Source: Lachnospiraceae bacterium
Lineage (GTDB): Bacteria; Bacillota; Clostridia; Lachnospirales; Lachnospiraceae
DNA: 64,000 bases
Direction of reading: 5' to 3'
Assembly (NCBI GenBank): GCA_024691305.1
Contig: JAILNS010000046.1
Coordinates: forward strand, 1 to 64,000
Shown here: positions 26,673 through 36,687 of the stretch, one piece after another
Layout of the letters: the number at the start of each line of letters is the position of its first letter
Position numbering within the stretch: position 1 is the first letter of the stretch
Program-made: the position numbers and the translations under genes
The notes under the pieces: generated by a model
Seen by the model: only the letters and a program-made list of their open reading frames with translations
Database searches by the model: none
Told to the model about the DNA's origin: nothing

Positions 26673-27932
26673 ATGGCACTAAATAAAAAACCCGTGACCG
26701 GGATGAAAGATATACTTCCCGATGAGATGGAGATCCGCGAGTATGTGATGGGGATCATCAAACGCACATATGCGGAGTTTGGCTTTACACAGATAGAGAC
26801 TCCTTGCGTTGAGTCTATTGATAATCTTAACTGTAAAGCAGGCGGTGATAACGAGAAACTGATCTTCAAGATCATGAAGCGCGGAGAAAAGCTTAAGATC
26901 AATGAAGCAAAAGAGGAAAATGATCTTGCTGACGGCGGTTTAAGATATGATCTTACGGTTCCGCTTGTAAGGTATTATTCCAATCATGCATCCGAACTGC
27001 CCAGCCCTTTTAAGGCACTTCAGATGGGAAATGTATGGAGAGCAGACCGCCCGCAGAGGGGAAGATATCGTCAGTTTATGCAGTGTGATATAGATATTCT
27101 GGGTGACGCATCGAACCTTGCGGAGATAGAATTGATCCTGGCAACAACTACTACTCTTGGAAGGATCGGCTTTAAGGGATTTGAAATACGTATAAATGAC
27201 AGACGTATCCTTAAAGGAATGGCTGCGAAGTGCGGGTTCTCCGAAGATAAGTACGATGAGATATTCATCATACTGGACAAGATGGATAAGATAGGGACAG
27301 ACGGCGTAAGGGAAGAACTTATCGAATCAGGTTTTGCCGAAGCCGGTGTTGATGCTTATATCAAGCTTTTTGAAGAAATGAAAAACTCATCCGATCCTGT
27401 GACATATTGCATGGATCAGCTTGGGGATCATATAGACAGTTTGGTTGCCGATGGATTTAAAGAGATCATGGCAGCGGTTGAGGCGACCAAGGGAGATCAT
27501 TTTAAACTTGTCTTTGACCCTACACTGGTAAGAGGTATGAGTTACTATACCGGTACGATATTTGAGATCGCTATGCCGGAGTTTGGAGGAAGCTGCGGCG
27601 GTGGCGGAAGGTATGATAAGATGGTCGGTATGTTTACCGGACAGGAAGTCCCGGCCTGCGGTTTTTCCATCGGATTTGAGCGTATAGTACTTCTTCTTAT
27701 GGAAAGCGGATTTAAGGTTCCGGGATCCGATTCCAGGATAGCTTATCTCTTAGAAAAGGGACTTGACAGCGCTAAGATGACAGAAGCACTTAAGAGTGCC
27801 GAAAATGAGCGCAGTGCGGGAAAACAGGTGCTCGTGGTCCGTATGAATAAGAACCGTAAATTTCAGAAAGAACAGCTTAGCGCCCAGGGATATACAGAGT
27901 TTAAAGAATTTTTCAAAGAGGCTCTTAAATAA
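26673..27932 (+). CDS. hisS: Histidine--tRNA ligase
   Basis: A 419-residue class II synthetase of usual length. It carries motif 1 region PVTGMKDILPDEM, motif 2 with GRYRQFMQCDIDILG, the histidine-binding motif LVRGMSYYTGTIFEI and motif 3 CGFSIGFERI. The C-terminal anticodon-binding domain begins near residue 325. GAAAGG precedes the ATG. The upstream gap of 105 bases is too short for a T-box leader. It probably starts the transcript that leads into the DMT transporter. Confidence 0.96.
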   Translation: MALNKKPVTGMKDILPDEMEIREYVMGIIKRTYAEFGFTQIETPCVESIDNLNCKAGGDNEKLIFKIMKRGEKLKINEAKEENDLADGGLRYDLTVPLVRYYSNHASELPSPFKALQMGNVWRADRPQRGRYRQFMQCDIDILGDASNLAEIELILATTTTLGRIGFKGFEIRINDRRILKGMAAKCGFSEDKYDEIFIILDKMDKIGTDGVREELIESGFAEAGVDAYIKLFEEMKNSSDPVTYCMDQLGDHIDSLVADGFKEIMAAVEATKGDHFKLVFDPTLVRGMSYYTGTIFEIAMPEFGGSCGGGGRYDKMVGMFTGQEVPACGFSIGFERIVLLLMESGFKVPGSDSRIAYLLEKGLDSAKMTEALKSAENERSAGKQVLVVRMNKNRKFQKEQLSAQGYTEFKEFFKEALK

Positions 27933-27962
27933 GATCATGAGGATACAGGTGGAGATATACAT

Positions 27963-28898
27963 ATGAATACTAAACGTATCCGCAATCTGATCTATTTGTT
28001 CATAGCAGCGACTGTGTGGGGAATATCCTTCGTTGCACAGTGTGCAAGCATGGAATACATAGGACCTTTCACGTTTAGCGCAGTAAGATGTGCGCTGGGT
28101 TCACTTGTACTTATACCGGTCATATGGGCAGCAAGATACTTTGCGCTCAAACATCCCGAAAGTGATTCACCTTATTCCAAAGTGTTTGGAAGAAGCACTG
28201 TTTTGGGCGGTGTTATCAGTGGAGTGCTTTTATTTATAGCGACTAATCTTCAGACCATAGCACTAAAGACAGCATCTGCCGGTAAGGGCGGTTTCATTAC
28301 TGCGATGTACATAATAATGGTACCAATACTCGGTATCTTTTTACATCGTAAGATAGGCGTGAATGTCTGGATAAGCGTTATAATAGCTTTTATAGGTCTT
28401 TATCTGCTCTGTATAACAGACAGATTCGTATTGCAGACCGAGGACTGGCTGTTACTTGCATGTGCATTGTTTTTTGCAATACAGATACTTGTTGTGGACA
28501 AATATGTTCCCGACTCAAACGGGATAGCAATGGCCGCCATAGAATTTGCCGTATGCAGTATTATGTCTGCGGTAGTTATGGTATTTGCCGAGAACCCCAC
28601 ATGGGAACTTATAGGAGAATGCAGCACATCTATCATTTATGCCGGCGTGTGCAGCTGCGGAATAGCCTATACCTTGCAGATACTCGGCCAGCGTGATGTT
28701 GACCCTACGATGGCAAGTCTGGTGATGAGTCTTGAGAGTGTAGTTAGTGTGATATCCGGTGCGGTAATACTCGGCCAGATCATGACGGGCAGAGAAATAT
28801 TTGGATGTGTCCTTATGTTTGCTGCAATCATACTTGCACAAATGACAGATGTCATATATGCCTCGGGTAAACGAAAAAGCGAATTAAACGGAGGGTGA
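27963..28898 (+). CDS. DMT-superfamily (EamA) transporter
   Basis: A 311-residue protein with ten predicted helices arranged as two EamA repeats. The first is near residues 8-150 (FIAATVWGISFVAQCASMEYIGPFTF-like, then SAGKGGFITAMYIIMVPILG). The second is near 158-300 (CSCGIAYTLQILGQRDVDPT, then MSLESVVSVISGAVILGQ). Members export amino acids or other metabolites; the substrate is unknown. The stop codon lies three bases before the SseB-like start, so these are coupled. Confidence 0.92.
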   Translation: MNTKRIRNLIYLFIAATVWGISFVAQCASMEYIGPFTFSAVRCALGSLVLIPVIWAARYFALKHPESDSPYSKVFGRSTVLGGVISGVLLFIATNLQTIALKTASAGKGGFITAMYIIMVPILGIFLHRKIGVNVWISVIIAFIGLYLLCITDRFVLQTEDWLLLACALFFAIQILVVDKYVPDSNGIAMAAIEFAVCSIMSAVVMVFAENPTWELIGECSTSIIYAGVCSCGIAYTLQILGQRDVDPTMASLVMSLESVVSVISGAVILGQIMTGREIFGCVLMFAAIILAQMTDVIYASGKRKSELNGG

Positions 28899-28900
28899 TC

Positions 28901-29884
28901 ATGTCGGATTCTTTAGATAATAATGATAAAAATATAAATATTCCAAAGATGCCTGTAAACAGATCCCATTTGGATGCGCTCGCCGATAAGTTTTCGGAAA
29001 CGCATGATCCTCAGGATTTTTCGGCGTTTATGGTCGAACTTGAAAACAGTATGGTTATAGTCCCCGCAGAGGCTCCTGCGGATATGAATGATGAAATAAG
29101 GGAGGCTGCAAAGCAGGGCAAACCTTTGCCGATTGATCCAAATAACCAGCCGAAGGTACGTCTTCTTAAAGGAAATGACGGAACGATGATCTTACCGATC
29201 TTTACATCACCGCTTCAGATACCTGCAGATAAAAGACCACCGGCCTTTCTTAATATGCCTTTTAAGGCGGTAATAGATATTTACAAGGCCAATGCTTCCA
29301 AGGTAGGTCAGATAGGAGTTAATCCTTTTACCAAAGGGTTTGGATTAAATGATAATCTCGTGAATCTTGTTGACCAGAGGTTCAGAGCCAAAATGAACGG
29401 ACAGGCTGAAGCGGGTAAAGAGGTTAAACTTACGGAAAACCAGCTCCATGCCATTGCCCATGTTAAGATGTCATATGAGCTGCTGCCCAAGAAGATATTT
29501 TCCGACCCGCAAACAGTTATTTCAGACATTAAACTTCAAAAAGAAAAATATATCATGAACGCATATAAAGAAGTTTATCCGAAGAATGTCAGGGTTCCGT
29601 ATTCGGAAGATGATATTGCGGTAATGTCCCTTCAGATAGAAGATGATCTTGTGATCACCAGGATAGATCTTCCTGAAAAGTTTACGCAGGAAGGCAGTCC
29701 GCTTCGCGTTTATATAACCGAACAGGGTGAAAGAATAGGATATTATATGATCGAAAAAGGAGCAAAGGGAAAGCCGGGAATGATATCATATGCAGGTCCC
29801 GACGGAACATATAAAAAACTTGAAGAAGCACCCGATAACGGTGCGGAGATAGAAACCATCATGAGTCTTATCAGACCTTCATGA
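28901..29884 (+). CDS. SseB-domain protein with an extra C-terminal domain
   Basis: About 327 residues, cytoplasmic. The region 30-165 matches the SseB N-terminal domain: FSAFMVELENSMVIVPAE, then DGTMILPIFTSPLQIPA and IGVNPFTKGFGLNDNLV. The last 130 residues (from EKYIMNAYKEVYPKNVRVPY) are of a type I do not recognise, with alternating strands and a Gly/Lys-rich loop. SseB-domain proteins have been linked to envelope or secretion-related roles in a few bacteria, but the molecular function is unclear. ACGGAGGG before ATG 28901 fixes the start. Confidence 0.75.
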   Translation: MSDSLDNNDKNINIPKMPVNRSHLDALADKFSETHDPQDFSAFMVELENSMVIVPAEAPADMNDEIREAAKQGKPLPIDPNNQPKVRLLKGNDGTMILPIFTSPLQIPADKRPPAFLNMPFKAVIDIYKANASKVGQIGVNPFTKGFGLNDNLVNLVDQRFRAKMNGQAEAGKEVKLTENQLHAIAHVKMSYELLPKKIFSDPQTVISDIKLQKEKYIMNAYKEVYPKNVRVPYSEDDIAVMSLQIEDDLVITRIDLPEKFTQEGSPLRVYITEQGERIGYYMIEKGAKGKPGMISYAGPDGTYKKLEEAPDNGAEIETIMSLIRPS

Positions 29885-29902
29885 ACCTTGGAATAAACAT
29901 AA

Positions 29903-30520
29903 ATGAAAGCGGTGAATTTGATGAAAATCGGAAAGATCGGATCATCCATATTGATTTTTCTTCTTGGTATTATGACGCTTGCCGGATGCGGAAATGAAGA
30001 TACCGGACTCGGATCGGGAAGAGTCATTAACAAGGACGGGTCGATCAAAGCAACGATAGTCAGGGAATTTGATGAGACTCTGTATAATGTCGATGAACTG
30101 AAAAGCATGATGGATGATGAGATCAGTTCGTATAATTTTGATAATGCGGGAGATAAGATAACAGCAGGCGAAGTTAAGTGCGAGGAGGGGATCCTCACAT
30201 GTGTGATCAACTACGCAGGTGCAGAAGATTATGCCGGTTTTAATAACAGGAGATTTGTTATAGAAACCTATGATGAAGCCCTGGCTTCTGATATAGTCAA
30301 GATCTCGGTTAAGAATGTAAAGGATTTAAGTCAGGTTGATTTTGACATGATAGAAGACAACGAGTATCTGTATGTTTTGGTAACCGACGAAACCGGAGTT
30401 ATAACGTTTCCGGGCAAAGTTCTGTATATATCGGATGGCGTGGAATCCATATCAAAGAATAAGGCAGACGTTACCGAGAATATGGATGGACTGGCCTATA
30501 TAATCTATAAAAATAAATGA
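29903..30520 (+). CDS. Small lipoprotein of unknown function
   Basis: About 205 residues. A signal peptide ends in the lipobox TLAGCG, so the mature protein is lipid-anchored at the outer face. The mature part is acidic and beta-rich, with no motif I recognise. ATG 29903 and ATG 29921 are both possible; the second gives a more typical signal peptide (MKIGKIGSSILIF). It lies 18 bases after the SseB-like gene and 25 bases before glyS, so it is likely in the same transcript. Confidence 0.75.
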   Translation: MKAVNLMKIGKIGSSILIFLLGIMTLAGCGNEDTGLGSGRVINKDGSIKATIVREFDETLYNVDELKSMMDDEISSYNFDNAGDKITAGEVKCEEGILTCVINYAGAEDYAGFNNRRFVIETYDEALASDIVKISVKNVKDLSQVDFDMIEDNEYLYVLVTDETGVITFPGKVLYISDGVESISKNKADVTENMDGLAYIIYKNK

Positions 30521-30545
30521 TCAATGAAATAAACGGAGGATGAGC

Positions 30546-31946
30546 ATGGAAAAGAGTATGGAAAAAATAGTATCCCTTGCAAAGGCGAGGGGATTTGTGT
30601 ATCCCGGTTCGGAGATATACGGCGGATTGGCCAATACATGGGATTACGGTAATCTCGGCGTAGAACTTAAGAATAATGTCAAAAAAGCATGGTGGCAGAA
30701 ATTCGTACAGGAAAGCCCCTACAATGTCGGCGTTGACTGTGCCATCCTTATGAACCCTCAGACATGGGTAGCATCGGGACATCTTGGAAGTTTCTCAGAT
30801 CCTCTTATGGATTGTAAAGAGTGTCATGAAAGATTCAGGGCAGACCAGTTGATAGAAGCCTTTGCAGCTGATAACGGTATCGCGCTCGAATCAACCGTAG
30901 ACGGATGGTCTCATGAAGAGATGGAAAAGTTTATAAGCGATCATAATGTTCCCTGCCCTTCATGCGGAAAGCATAACTTTACGGGGATCAGAGAGTTTAA
31001 CCTGATGTTTAAGACCTTCCAGGGAGTTACCGAGGATGCCAAGGATGCTGTATATTTACGTCCCGAGACTGCACAGGGTATATTCGTTAACTTCAAAAAT
31101 GTACAGAGAACATCCCGTAAAAAAGTTCCTTTCGGAATATGTCAGGTCGGTAAGAGTTTTAGAAACGAGATCACCCCGGGTAACTTTACATTCAGGACCA
31201 GAGAGTTTGAGCAGATGGAACTTGAATTCTTCTGCAAGCCCGGAACTCAGACCGAATGGTTTGAATACTGGCGTAAGTTCTGTTATGAATGGCTTCTTAC
31301 ACTCGGTATCAAGGCCGAAAATTTAAGGCTTCGTGACCATGACCCTGAGGAATTATCTTTTTACAGTGATCATACAACAGATATAGAATATGCATTTCCT
31401 TTTACCGACTGGGGAGAGTTGTGGGGAATAGCATCAAGAACAGATTACGATCTTACCCAGCATCAGAATACTTCCGGACAATCCATGGAATATTTTGATG
31501 ACGAGACCAACGAGAAATACATTCCCTATGTCGTTGAGCCTTCACTTGGAGCTGACCGTGTTACCCTTGCATTCCTTTGCGAGGCATATGATGAAGAGAA
31601 TATCGGAACCGAAGATAAGCCGGATATGCGTACAGTACTTCATTTCCATCCTGCAATCGCTCCTGTTAAGATCGGAATCCTGCCTCTTTCAAAGAAACTG
31701 AACGAGGGTGCGGAGAAGATATATGCCCGGTTGTCCAAAAAGTATAACTGCGAGTTTGATGACAGAGGAAATATAGGTAAGAGATACAGAAGATTAGATG
31801 AGATAGGCACACCGTTCTGTGTAACATATGATTTTGATTCAGAGGAAGATCATAAGGTTACGGTCCGCTTCCGTGACTCCATGGAACAGGAAAGAGTAGC
31901 TATCGACGAACTGGATGCGTTCTTTGCGGATAAATTTGATTTTTGA
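30546..31946 (+). CDS. glyS: Glycine--tRNA ligase, single-chain (dimeric) type
   Basis: About 466 residues of the alpha2-type GlyRS. The N-terminus reads [20 protein letters not shown], followed by [13 protein letters not shown]. Class II motifs appear as [20 protein letters not shown] (motif 2), and [12 protein letters not shown] (motif 3). The C-terminal anticodon domain contains [28 protein letters not shown] at 30533-30540 favours the ATG at 30546 over the one at 30540. No T-box leader fits in the short gap before it. Confidence 0.96.
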   Translation: MEKSMEKIVSLAKARGFVYPGSEIYGGLANTWDYGNLGVELKNNVKKAWWQKFVQESPYNVGVDCAILMNPQTWVASGHLGSFSDPLMDCKECHERFRADQLIEAFAADNGIALESTVDGWSHEEMEKFISDHNVPCPSCGKHNFTGIREFNLMFKTFQGVTEDAKDAVYLRPETAQGIFVNFKNVQRTSRKKVPFGICQVGKSFRNEITPGNFTFRTREFEQMELEFFCKPGTQTEWFEYWRKFCYEWLLTLGIKAENLRLRDHDPEELSFYSDHTTDIEYAFPFTDWGELWGIASRTDYDLTQHQNTSGQSMEYFDDETNEKYIPYVVEPSLGADRVTLAFLCEAYDEENIGTEDKPDMRTVLHFHPAIAPVKIGILPLSKKLNEGAEKIYARLSKKYNCEFDDRGNIGKRYRRLDEIGTPFCVTYDFDSEEDHKVTVRFRDSMEQERVAIDELDAFFADKFDF

Positions 31947-31997
31947 TGTACGATCCGGTCGTATAAGTATATAGAAGTGGGAGACTAAGAGAAGATT

Positions 31998-34649
31998 ATG
32001 AAACAATTTACATCCAAGGAGTTACGTAAGAACTGGATAGAGTTTTATGAAAAAAGAGGACATGTCAATGTCGGAGCGGTATCACTGGTATCCGACGGTT
32101 CCACCGGAGTTATGTTCAACGTGGCAGGCATGCAGCCTTTGATGCCTTATCTGCTTGGTCAGAAGCATCCTCTCGGTACAAGGCTTTGCAACGTACAGGG
32201 ATGTGTCAGGACCAATGATATCGATTCCGTAGGTGACAAGAGCCATGTTACCTTCTTTGAGATGATGGGAAGCTGGAGCCTAGGTGATTACTTTAAAGAG
32301 GACAGGTGTAAATGGAGTTACGAGCTCCTCACGGAAGTATACGGCTTCGATAGAGATCACCTTGCAGCTACCGTGTTTGCAGGTGATGAGAATGCTCCGA
32401 GAGACGAAGAAGGCGCTCAGTGCAGGATCAAATCCGGTTTCAAACCCGAGAATATATACTATCTTCCGGCAGAAGATAACTGGTGGGGACTTGAGTATGG
32501 TCCATGTGGTCCCGACAGTGAGATGTTCTATATAGCAGATGTTCCTGATTGCGGTCCCGATTGCGGTCCCGGCTGCTCATGCGGTAAATATACGGAGCTT
32601 GGTAATGATGTGTTTATGCAGTATGAGAAGCACAAAGACGGACATCTTACCCCACTCTCCCAGAAAAATGTCGATACAGGCTGGGGACTTGAGAGAAACC
32701 TCGCTTTCCTTACAGGCACCAAGGATGTTTATAAGACTGATCTTTTTGCCAAAGTGATCGCATACGAAGAGGAAAGATCCGGCAGTAAATATGATGCGGA
32801 TGAGAAGCTTACCAGATCGATGAGAATACTTGCGGATCATCTGCGTACAGCCGTCATGCTCATAGGTGATGAGGCAAGACTTACACCTTCAAACGCCGGA
32901 TCAGGTTATGTCCTCAGACGCCTTATAAGACGTGCAGTCCGTCACGGAAGAGTTCTTGGACTTAACAAAGAGGATTATTTAAAGATAGCGTCCATATATA
33001 TCGATGAGGTATATAACGAAGCGTATCCTTTGCTTATACAGAATCGCAAGTTCATATTAAAGGAACTTGATAAAGAGATCGTAAGATTCGAAAGTACACT
33101 TGAAAATGGCATGAAGGAATTTAAGAAGATCCTTGATGATACCGTAAAAAGCGGTGCGAAGCAGATCACAGGAAAGGATGCCTTTTATCTGTACGATACT
33201 TTCGGATTCCCGTTTGAACTCACCGTGGAAATGGCTGATGAAGAAGGCTTAAGCGTCGATGAAAAGGGTTTTGCAGATTCCATGGAAGCACAGAAGCAAA
33301 AAGCCAGAGATAATCAGAACTTCTCTGCAAAACTATCTGTGGACTCAGATGTTTTTGCAAGCCTTGATAAATCTGTTACTACTGAGTTCGTCGGATATGA
33401 CAGGCTTACAAGCGATGCAAAAGTAGTTGCTCTTTCAGACGGAAATGCCATGATCGATGATATGGAAGAAGGTGCGGAAGGCACCATCGTGGTTGACATA
33501 ACTCCATTCTATGCAACGATGGGTGGTCAGGTCGGAGATATAGGCGTGATCACGGCCGCAGGAGCTGAGTTTGATGTATATGAAACTGTAAAGCTTCCCG
33601 AAGGCAGAGTTGCACATGTCGGTAAGGTGTCAAGCGGGTCTTTTAAAGTTGGAGACAAGGTCAGCATGGCCGTTGATGCGCAAAACAGAGCCAAGACCTG
33701 CAGGAATCATTCCGCAACACACCTTCTGCAGGCAGCGCTTCAGGAAGTATTGGGCTCGGATGTACATCAGCAGGGATCATATCAGGATCCCGACAGGACC
33801 AGATTTGACTTTAGTTACGGCGAAGCAATGAATGCCGAACAGATAAGCAAGGTACAGTCGATAGTCAATAAAAAGATCGCTGAAGATATACCGGTCACTA
33901 CAGATGTTATGGGTATAGAGGAAGCCAAAAAGTCCGGTGCCATGGCTCTGTTTGGTGAGAAATACGGCGATAGCGTCCGCGTAGTCTCCATGGGAGATTT
34001 TTCAAAAGAATTATGCGGTGGTACACATGTTTCACATACCGGTGAGATCAGGAACTTCAAGATAATATCCGAAAACGGTGTGGCAGCAGGTGTCAGACGA
34101 ATCGAAGCGATAACCGGTGATAATGTAAATGATTATTATGAAAATCTTGAGAAGCAGATAGCTGCGGCTGCGGAAGCTGCCAAGACCAATCCGTCCGATC
34201 TTGTAAAGAAGATAGAAGCTATGCAAAAGCAGATAAAGGAGCTCGGTTCCGAGATAGAGTCTCTTAAATCCAAGGCAGCCAAGGAGGCGCTTGGAGATGT
34301 TATGGATCAGGTGAGCGAGGTTAAGAATGTTAAGCTTCTTGCCACTTCCGTTGATGGAGTAGACATGAACGGATTAAGAGATCTGGGTGACCAGCTTAAG
34401 GCTAAGATTGGAGAAGGGGTAATAGTTCTTGCTTCTGCATCTGACGGTAAGGTTAATCTCGTGGTAATGGCTACAGACGGTGCTATAGCAAAGGGTGCTC
34501 ACGCCGGAAATCTTATAAAGGCGATCGCACCCAAGGTTGGCGGTGGCGGCGGTGGACGCCCCAACATGGCACAGGCGGGAGGAAAGGATCCTTCGGGAAT
34601 TGATGAAGCTCTTAAGGAAGCTAAGACAACGCTCGAGGGTCAGTTGTAA
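31998..34649 (+). CDS. alaS: Alanine--tRNA ligase
   Basis: An 883-residue protein of normal full length. The catalytic domain starts with KQFTSKELRKNWIEFYEKRGH. The editing domain has zinc-binding HSATHLL (about 574) and CGGTHVSHTGEI (about 674). The C-Ala domain ends GGGGGGRPNMAQAGG. A short Cys-rich insert, DCGPDCGPGCSCGKY at about 185-200, is present in the catalytic domain. It charges tRNA-Ala and proofreads Ser/Gly. It lies 51 bases after glyS, with no visible T-box. Confidence 0.97.
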   Translation: MKQFTSKELRKNWIEFYEKRGHVNVGAVSLVSDGSTGVMFNVAGMQPLMPYLLGQKHPLGTRLCNVQGCVRTNDIDSVGDKSHVTFFEMMGSWSLGDYFKEDRCKWSYELLTEVYGFDRDHLAATVFAGDENAPRDEEGAQCRIKSGFKPENIYYLPAEDNWWGLEYGPCGPDSEMFYIADVPDCGPDCGPGCSCGKYTELGNDVFMQYEKHKDGHLTPLSQKNVDTGWGLERNLAFLTGTKDVYKTDLFAKVIAYEEERSGSKYDADEKLTRSMRILADHLRTAVMLIGDEARLTPSNAGSGYVLRRLIRRAVRHGRVLGLNKEDYLKIASIYIDEVYNEAYPLLIQNRKFILKELDKEIVRFESTLENGMKEFKKILDDTVKSGAKQITGKDAFYLYDTFGFPFELTVEMADEEGLSVDEKGFADSMEAQKQKARDNQNFSAKLSVDSDVFASLDKSVTTEFVGYDRLTSDAKVVALSDGNAMIDDMEEGAEGTIVVDITPFYATMGGQVGDIGVITAAGAEFDVYETVKLPEGRVAHVGKVSSGSFKVGDKVSMAVDAQNRAKTCRNHSATHLLQAALQEVLGSDVHQQGSYQDPDRTRFDFSYGEAMNAEQISKVQSIVNKKIAEDIPVTTDVMGIEEAKKSGAMALFGEKYGDSVRVVSMGDFSKELCGGTHVSHTGEIRNFKIISENGVAAGVRRIEAITGDNVNDYYENLEKQIAAAAEAAKTNPSDLVKKIEAMQKQIKELGSEIESLKSKAAKEALGDVMDQVSEVKNVKLLATSVDGVDMNGLRDLGDQLKAKIGEGVIVLASASDGKVNLVVMATDGAIAKGAHAGNLIKAIAPKVGGGGGGRPNMAQAGGKDPSGIDEALKEAKTTLEGQL

Positions 34650-34654
34650 TCAGC

Positions 34655-35410
34655 ATGATAAAGGATTTGAGGTTTGATATACCGGTAGGAAGTCTTTTGC
34701 CCTGGGTATTTCTGTATGCCAGGGTAAAGAGCCGGTATATGATGAAACATCCCGATAAATATTCCATTCAGGATCGTTATGATTTCGGAATGGAAGTAAT
34801 AGCAAAGATACGTAAACGTGCCAGAACGACAACGCTTGTTTACGGAAGGGACAATGTTCCTACTGACGAAACCGTTGTTTTTTATTCCAATCATCAGGGA
34901 AAGTATGATGCTCTCGGAGTATTGGGGGCCATGGATAATATTCCCTGCAGTGTTCTTTGGGAAGCAAAAAAGGCAGACCGTGTCCTGGCACATGAGATGA
35001 GCTATCTCGTTAATGCGGTTCTTATAGATTTAGAGTCGTTAAAAGGAAAAGCAAGGGGGATCATAGATTCCATAGAATTGATAAAAAATGGCAGCAATAT
35101 GCTGATATTTCCCGAGGGGTTAACAAATCCCGAAAAAGGTAATTCTCTCGGAGAGTTTCAGATAGGATGCTTTGCGTGCAGTTTAAAGACCGCCACAACC
35201 ATTGTTCCGGTTGCCATATACGATTCATACAAAGCGATGAACGGTAATAACATTTTTGCACATGTTACGACCCAGGTTCATTTTCTTAAGGCTATCCGTC
35301 ACGAAGAATATAAGGGTATGAATAAGCAGGAACTGGCAGATCTGATCAAGTCCAGAATAAATGAAAAACTGATCGCGATCGAAGCCGGTTTAGAACCTGT
35401 AATTCAATAG
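34655..35410 (+). CDS. 1-acyl-sn-glycerol-3-phosphate acyltransferase (PlsC family)
   Basis: A 251-residue protein. The acyltransferase motif I is SNHQGKYDALG (HX4D). Motif III is MLIFPEGLTNPEKGNSLGEF, and VPVAIYDSYK fits motif IV. It probably acylates lysophosphatidate at the inner membrane face in phospholipid synthesis. Only a weak N-terminal hydrophobic patch is seen (VGSLLPWVFLYA). It starts five bases after the alaS stop, so it is likely translated from the same mRNA. Confidence 0.87.
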   Translation: MIKDLRFDIPVGSLLPWVFLYARVKSRYMMKHPDKYSIQDRYDFGMEVIAKIRKRARTTTLVYGRDNVPTDETVVFYSNHQGKYDALGVLGAMDNIPCSVLWEAKKADRVLAHEMSYLVNAVLIDLESLKGKARGIIDSIELIKNGSNMLIFPEGLTNPEKGNSLGEFQIGCFACSLKTATTIVPVAIYDSYKAMNGNNIFAHVTTQVHFLKAIRHEEYKGMNKQELADLIKSRINEKLIAIEAGLEPVIQ

Positions 35411-35423
35411 ATATAATCATAAA

Positions 35424-35957
35424 ATGCTATCATCAGTATTTGATAAATATAAAATTATATCGGTTTCTCTGATACTCAGTCTGATCATGGGTGTGACAGG
35501 ATGCGGTTCGACATACGAACCGGATGCAACAGTACAATCACTCGATACGTTGGGTGAGATGCCTGTTGAAAATGAAGAGAAACTGTCTGAAGAAAATCTG
35601 AATGACGAAAAATCACTTAAAGAAAAGCCGACTGAAGATAATATATCTAACATTGATAATCCTGAAGAAAAATTATACGAAGACACAGCAAATACGTTAA
35701 ATCCTGATAACGACGGTGCGGACACTCCGGCAGGGCAGAGTGTATATATGGTAGCAAACGATACCGCCAATATACGCTTATCGCCATCAACCGAAGCAGA
35801 TATACTAAGAAAGCTTAGCATCGGTGAAAAGGTGGAACTAGTCTCCGAACAATCTGACTGGTATGAAGTGACTGTAGATGGTGGCAACTATTTTGTTTTT
35901 AAGGATTATCTTGAAAAGGAAGACCAAATACAGGAACAAACAGACCCGGATGAATAA
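35424..35957 (+). CDS. SH3-domain lipoprotein; N-terminal half of an apparently split amidase gene
   Basis: A 177-residue product with signal peptide and lipobox (MGVTGCGS), an acidic linker of about 75 residues, and one SH3b domain at about 110-172 (DTANIRLSPSTEADILRKLS, then WYEVTVDGGNYFVFKDYLEK). It ends at TAA 35955-35957 inside another acidic linker. The same frame then stays open to 36671 and encodes an amidase. The natural reading is one gene of about 415 codons (lipoprotein-SH3-amidase) interrupted by one nonsense codon. As it stands, the product would be a wall-binding lipoprotein without enzyme activity. Confidence 0.8.
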   Translation: MLSSVFDKYKIISVSLILSLIMGVTGCGSTYEPDATVQSLDTLGEMPVENEEKLSEENLNDEKSLKEKPTEDNISNIDNPEEKLYEDTANTLNPDNDGADTPAGQSVYMVANDTANIRLSPSTEADILRKLSIGEKVELVSEQSDWYEVTVDGGNYFVFKDYLEKEDQIQEQTDPDE

Positions 35958-35972
35958 TCTGACACTGCTGAT

Positions 35973-36671
35973 GTGGAAGGAACATATGAACAAACACAGG
36001 AAGATACATCTTTAAACACAGATAATTCCGGTCAGGGAGCAGGTCGCCTCGTAGCCATAGATGCGGGACATCAATCAAAGGGGAACAGTGAAAAGGAACC
36101 TCTAGGTCCCGGTTCTTCCGAAATGAAAGCTAAAGTATCAAGCGGTACCAGAGGAGTGGCCAGCGGACTGAGCGAATATGAACTCAATCTTTTGGTTGCA
36201 CTGAAACTTCGAGATGAATTAAAGGCCAGAGGATATGATGTCCTTATGATCCGTGAGACCAATGACGTTAATATTTCCAATGCCGAACGTGCAACTATCG
36301 CAAACGATGCGGGGGCGGGCGCATTTATACGCATACATGCAAACGGTTCCGAAAACTCGGGTGCAAACGGTATGATGACCATATGTCAGACATCATCGAA
36401 TCCTTACAATGCATCTATGTATAGCGCAAGTAAGAGCTTATCTACGCATGTTCTTGATGAGATGGTAGCTGCAACCGGAGCAAAGCGTGAAAGAGTGTGG
36501 GAAACTGATTCCATGACCGGTATAAACTGGTGTCAGACGCCTGTTACCATCGTGGAAATGGGATATATGACAAACGCCACGGAAGATGCACTTATGGCAA
36601 CCGACGAATATCAGAACAAGATCGTGGCAGGTATAGCAAACGGTATAGATGCGTTCTTTGCCGAACAATAG
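35973..36671 (+). CDS. N-acetylmuramoyl-L-alanine amidase (Amidase_3), detached from its export signal by a stop codon
   Basis: An Amidase_3 zinc hydrolase domain that cuts the bond between muramic acid and the peptide stem. Visible motifs are [12 protein letters not shown] (zinc His), [19 protein letters not shown] (zinc Glu), [11 protein letters not shown] (zinc His) and [17 protein letters not shown] (catalytic Glu). All catalytic residues seem intact. There is no signal peptide, and the only start that keeps the first motif is GTG 35973, with no ribosome binding site. The frame is the same as that of the SH3 lipoprotein upstream, separated by one TAA. It is either a recent pseudogene, rescued by readthrough, or a sequencing error. 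Confidence 0.8.
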   Translation: MEGTYEQTQEDTSLNTDNSGQGAGRLVAIDAGHQSKGNSEKEPLGPGSSEMKAKVSSGTRGVASGLSEYELNLLVALKLRDELKARGYDVLMIRETNDVNISNAERATIANDAGAGAFIRIHANGSENSGANGMMTICQTSSNPYNASMYSASKSLSTHVLDEMVAATGAKRERVWETDSMTGINWCQTPVTIVEMGYMTNATEDALMATDEYQNKIVAGIANGIDAFFAEQ

Positions 36672-36687
36672 TATCAGGAGGTAATGT

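Noticed and set aside
34640-34993. Possible gene on the minus strand opposite the acyltransferase
   Set aside because: The plus strand carries the HX4D and FPEG motifs of PlsC; the minus frame has no supporting feature.
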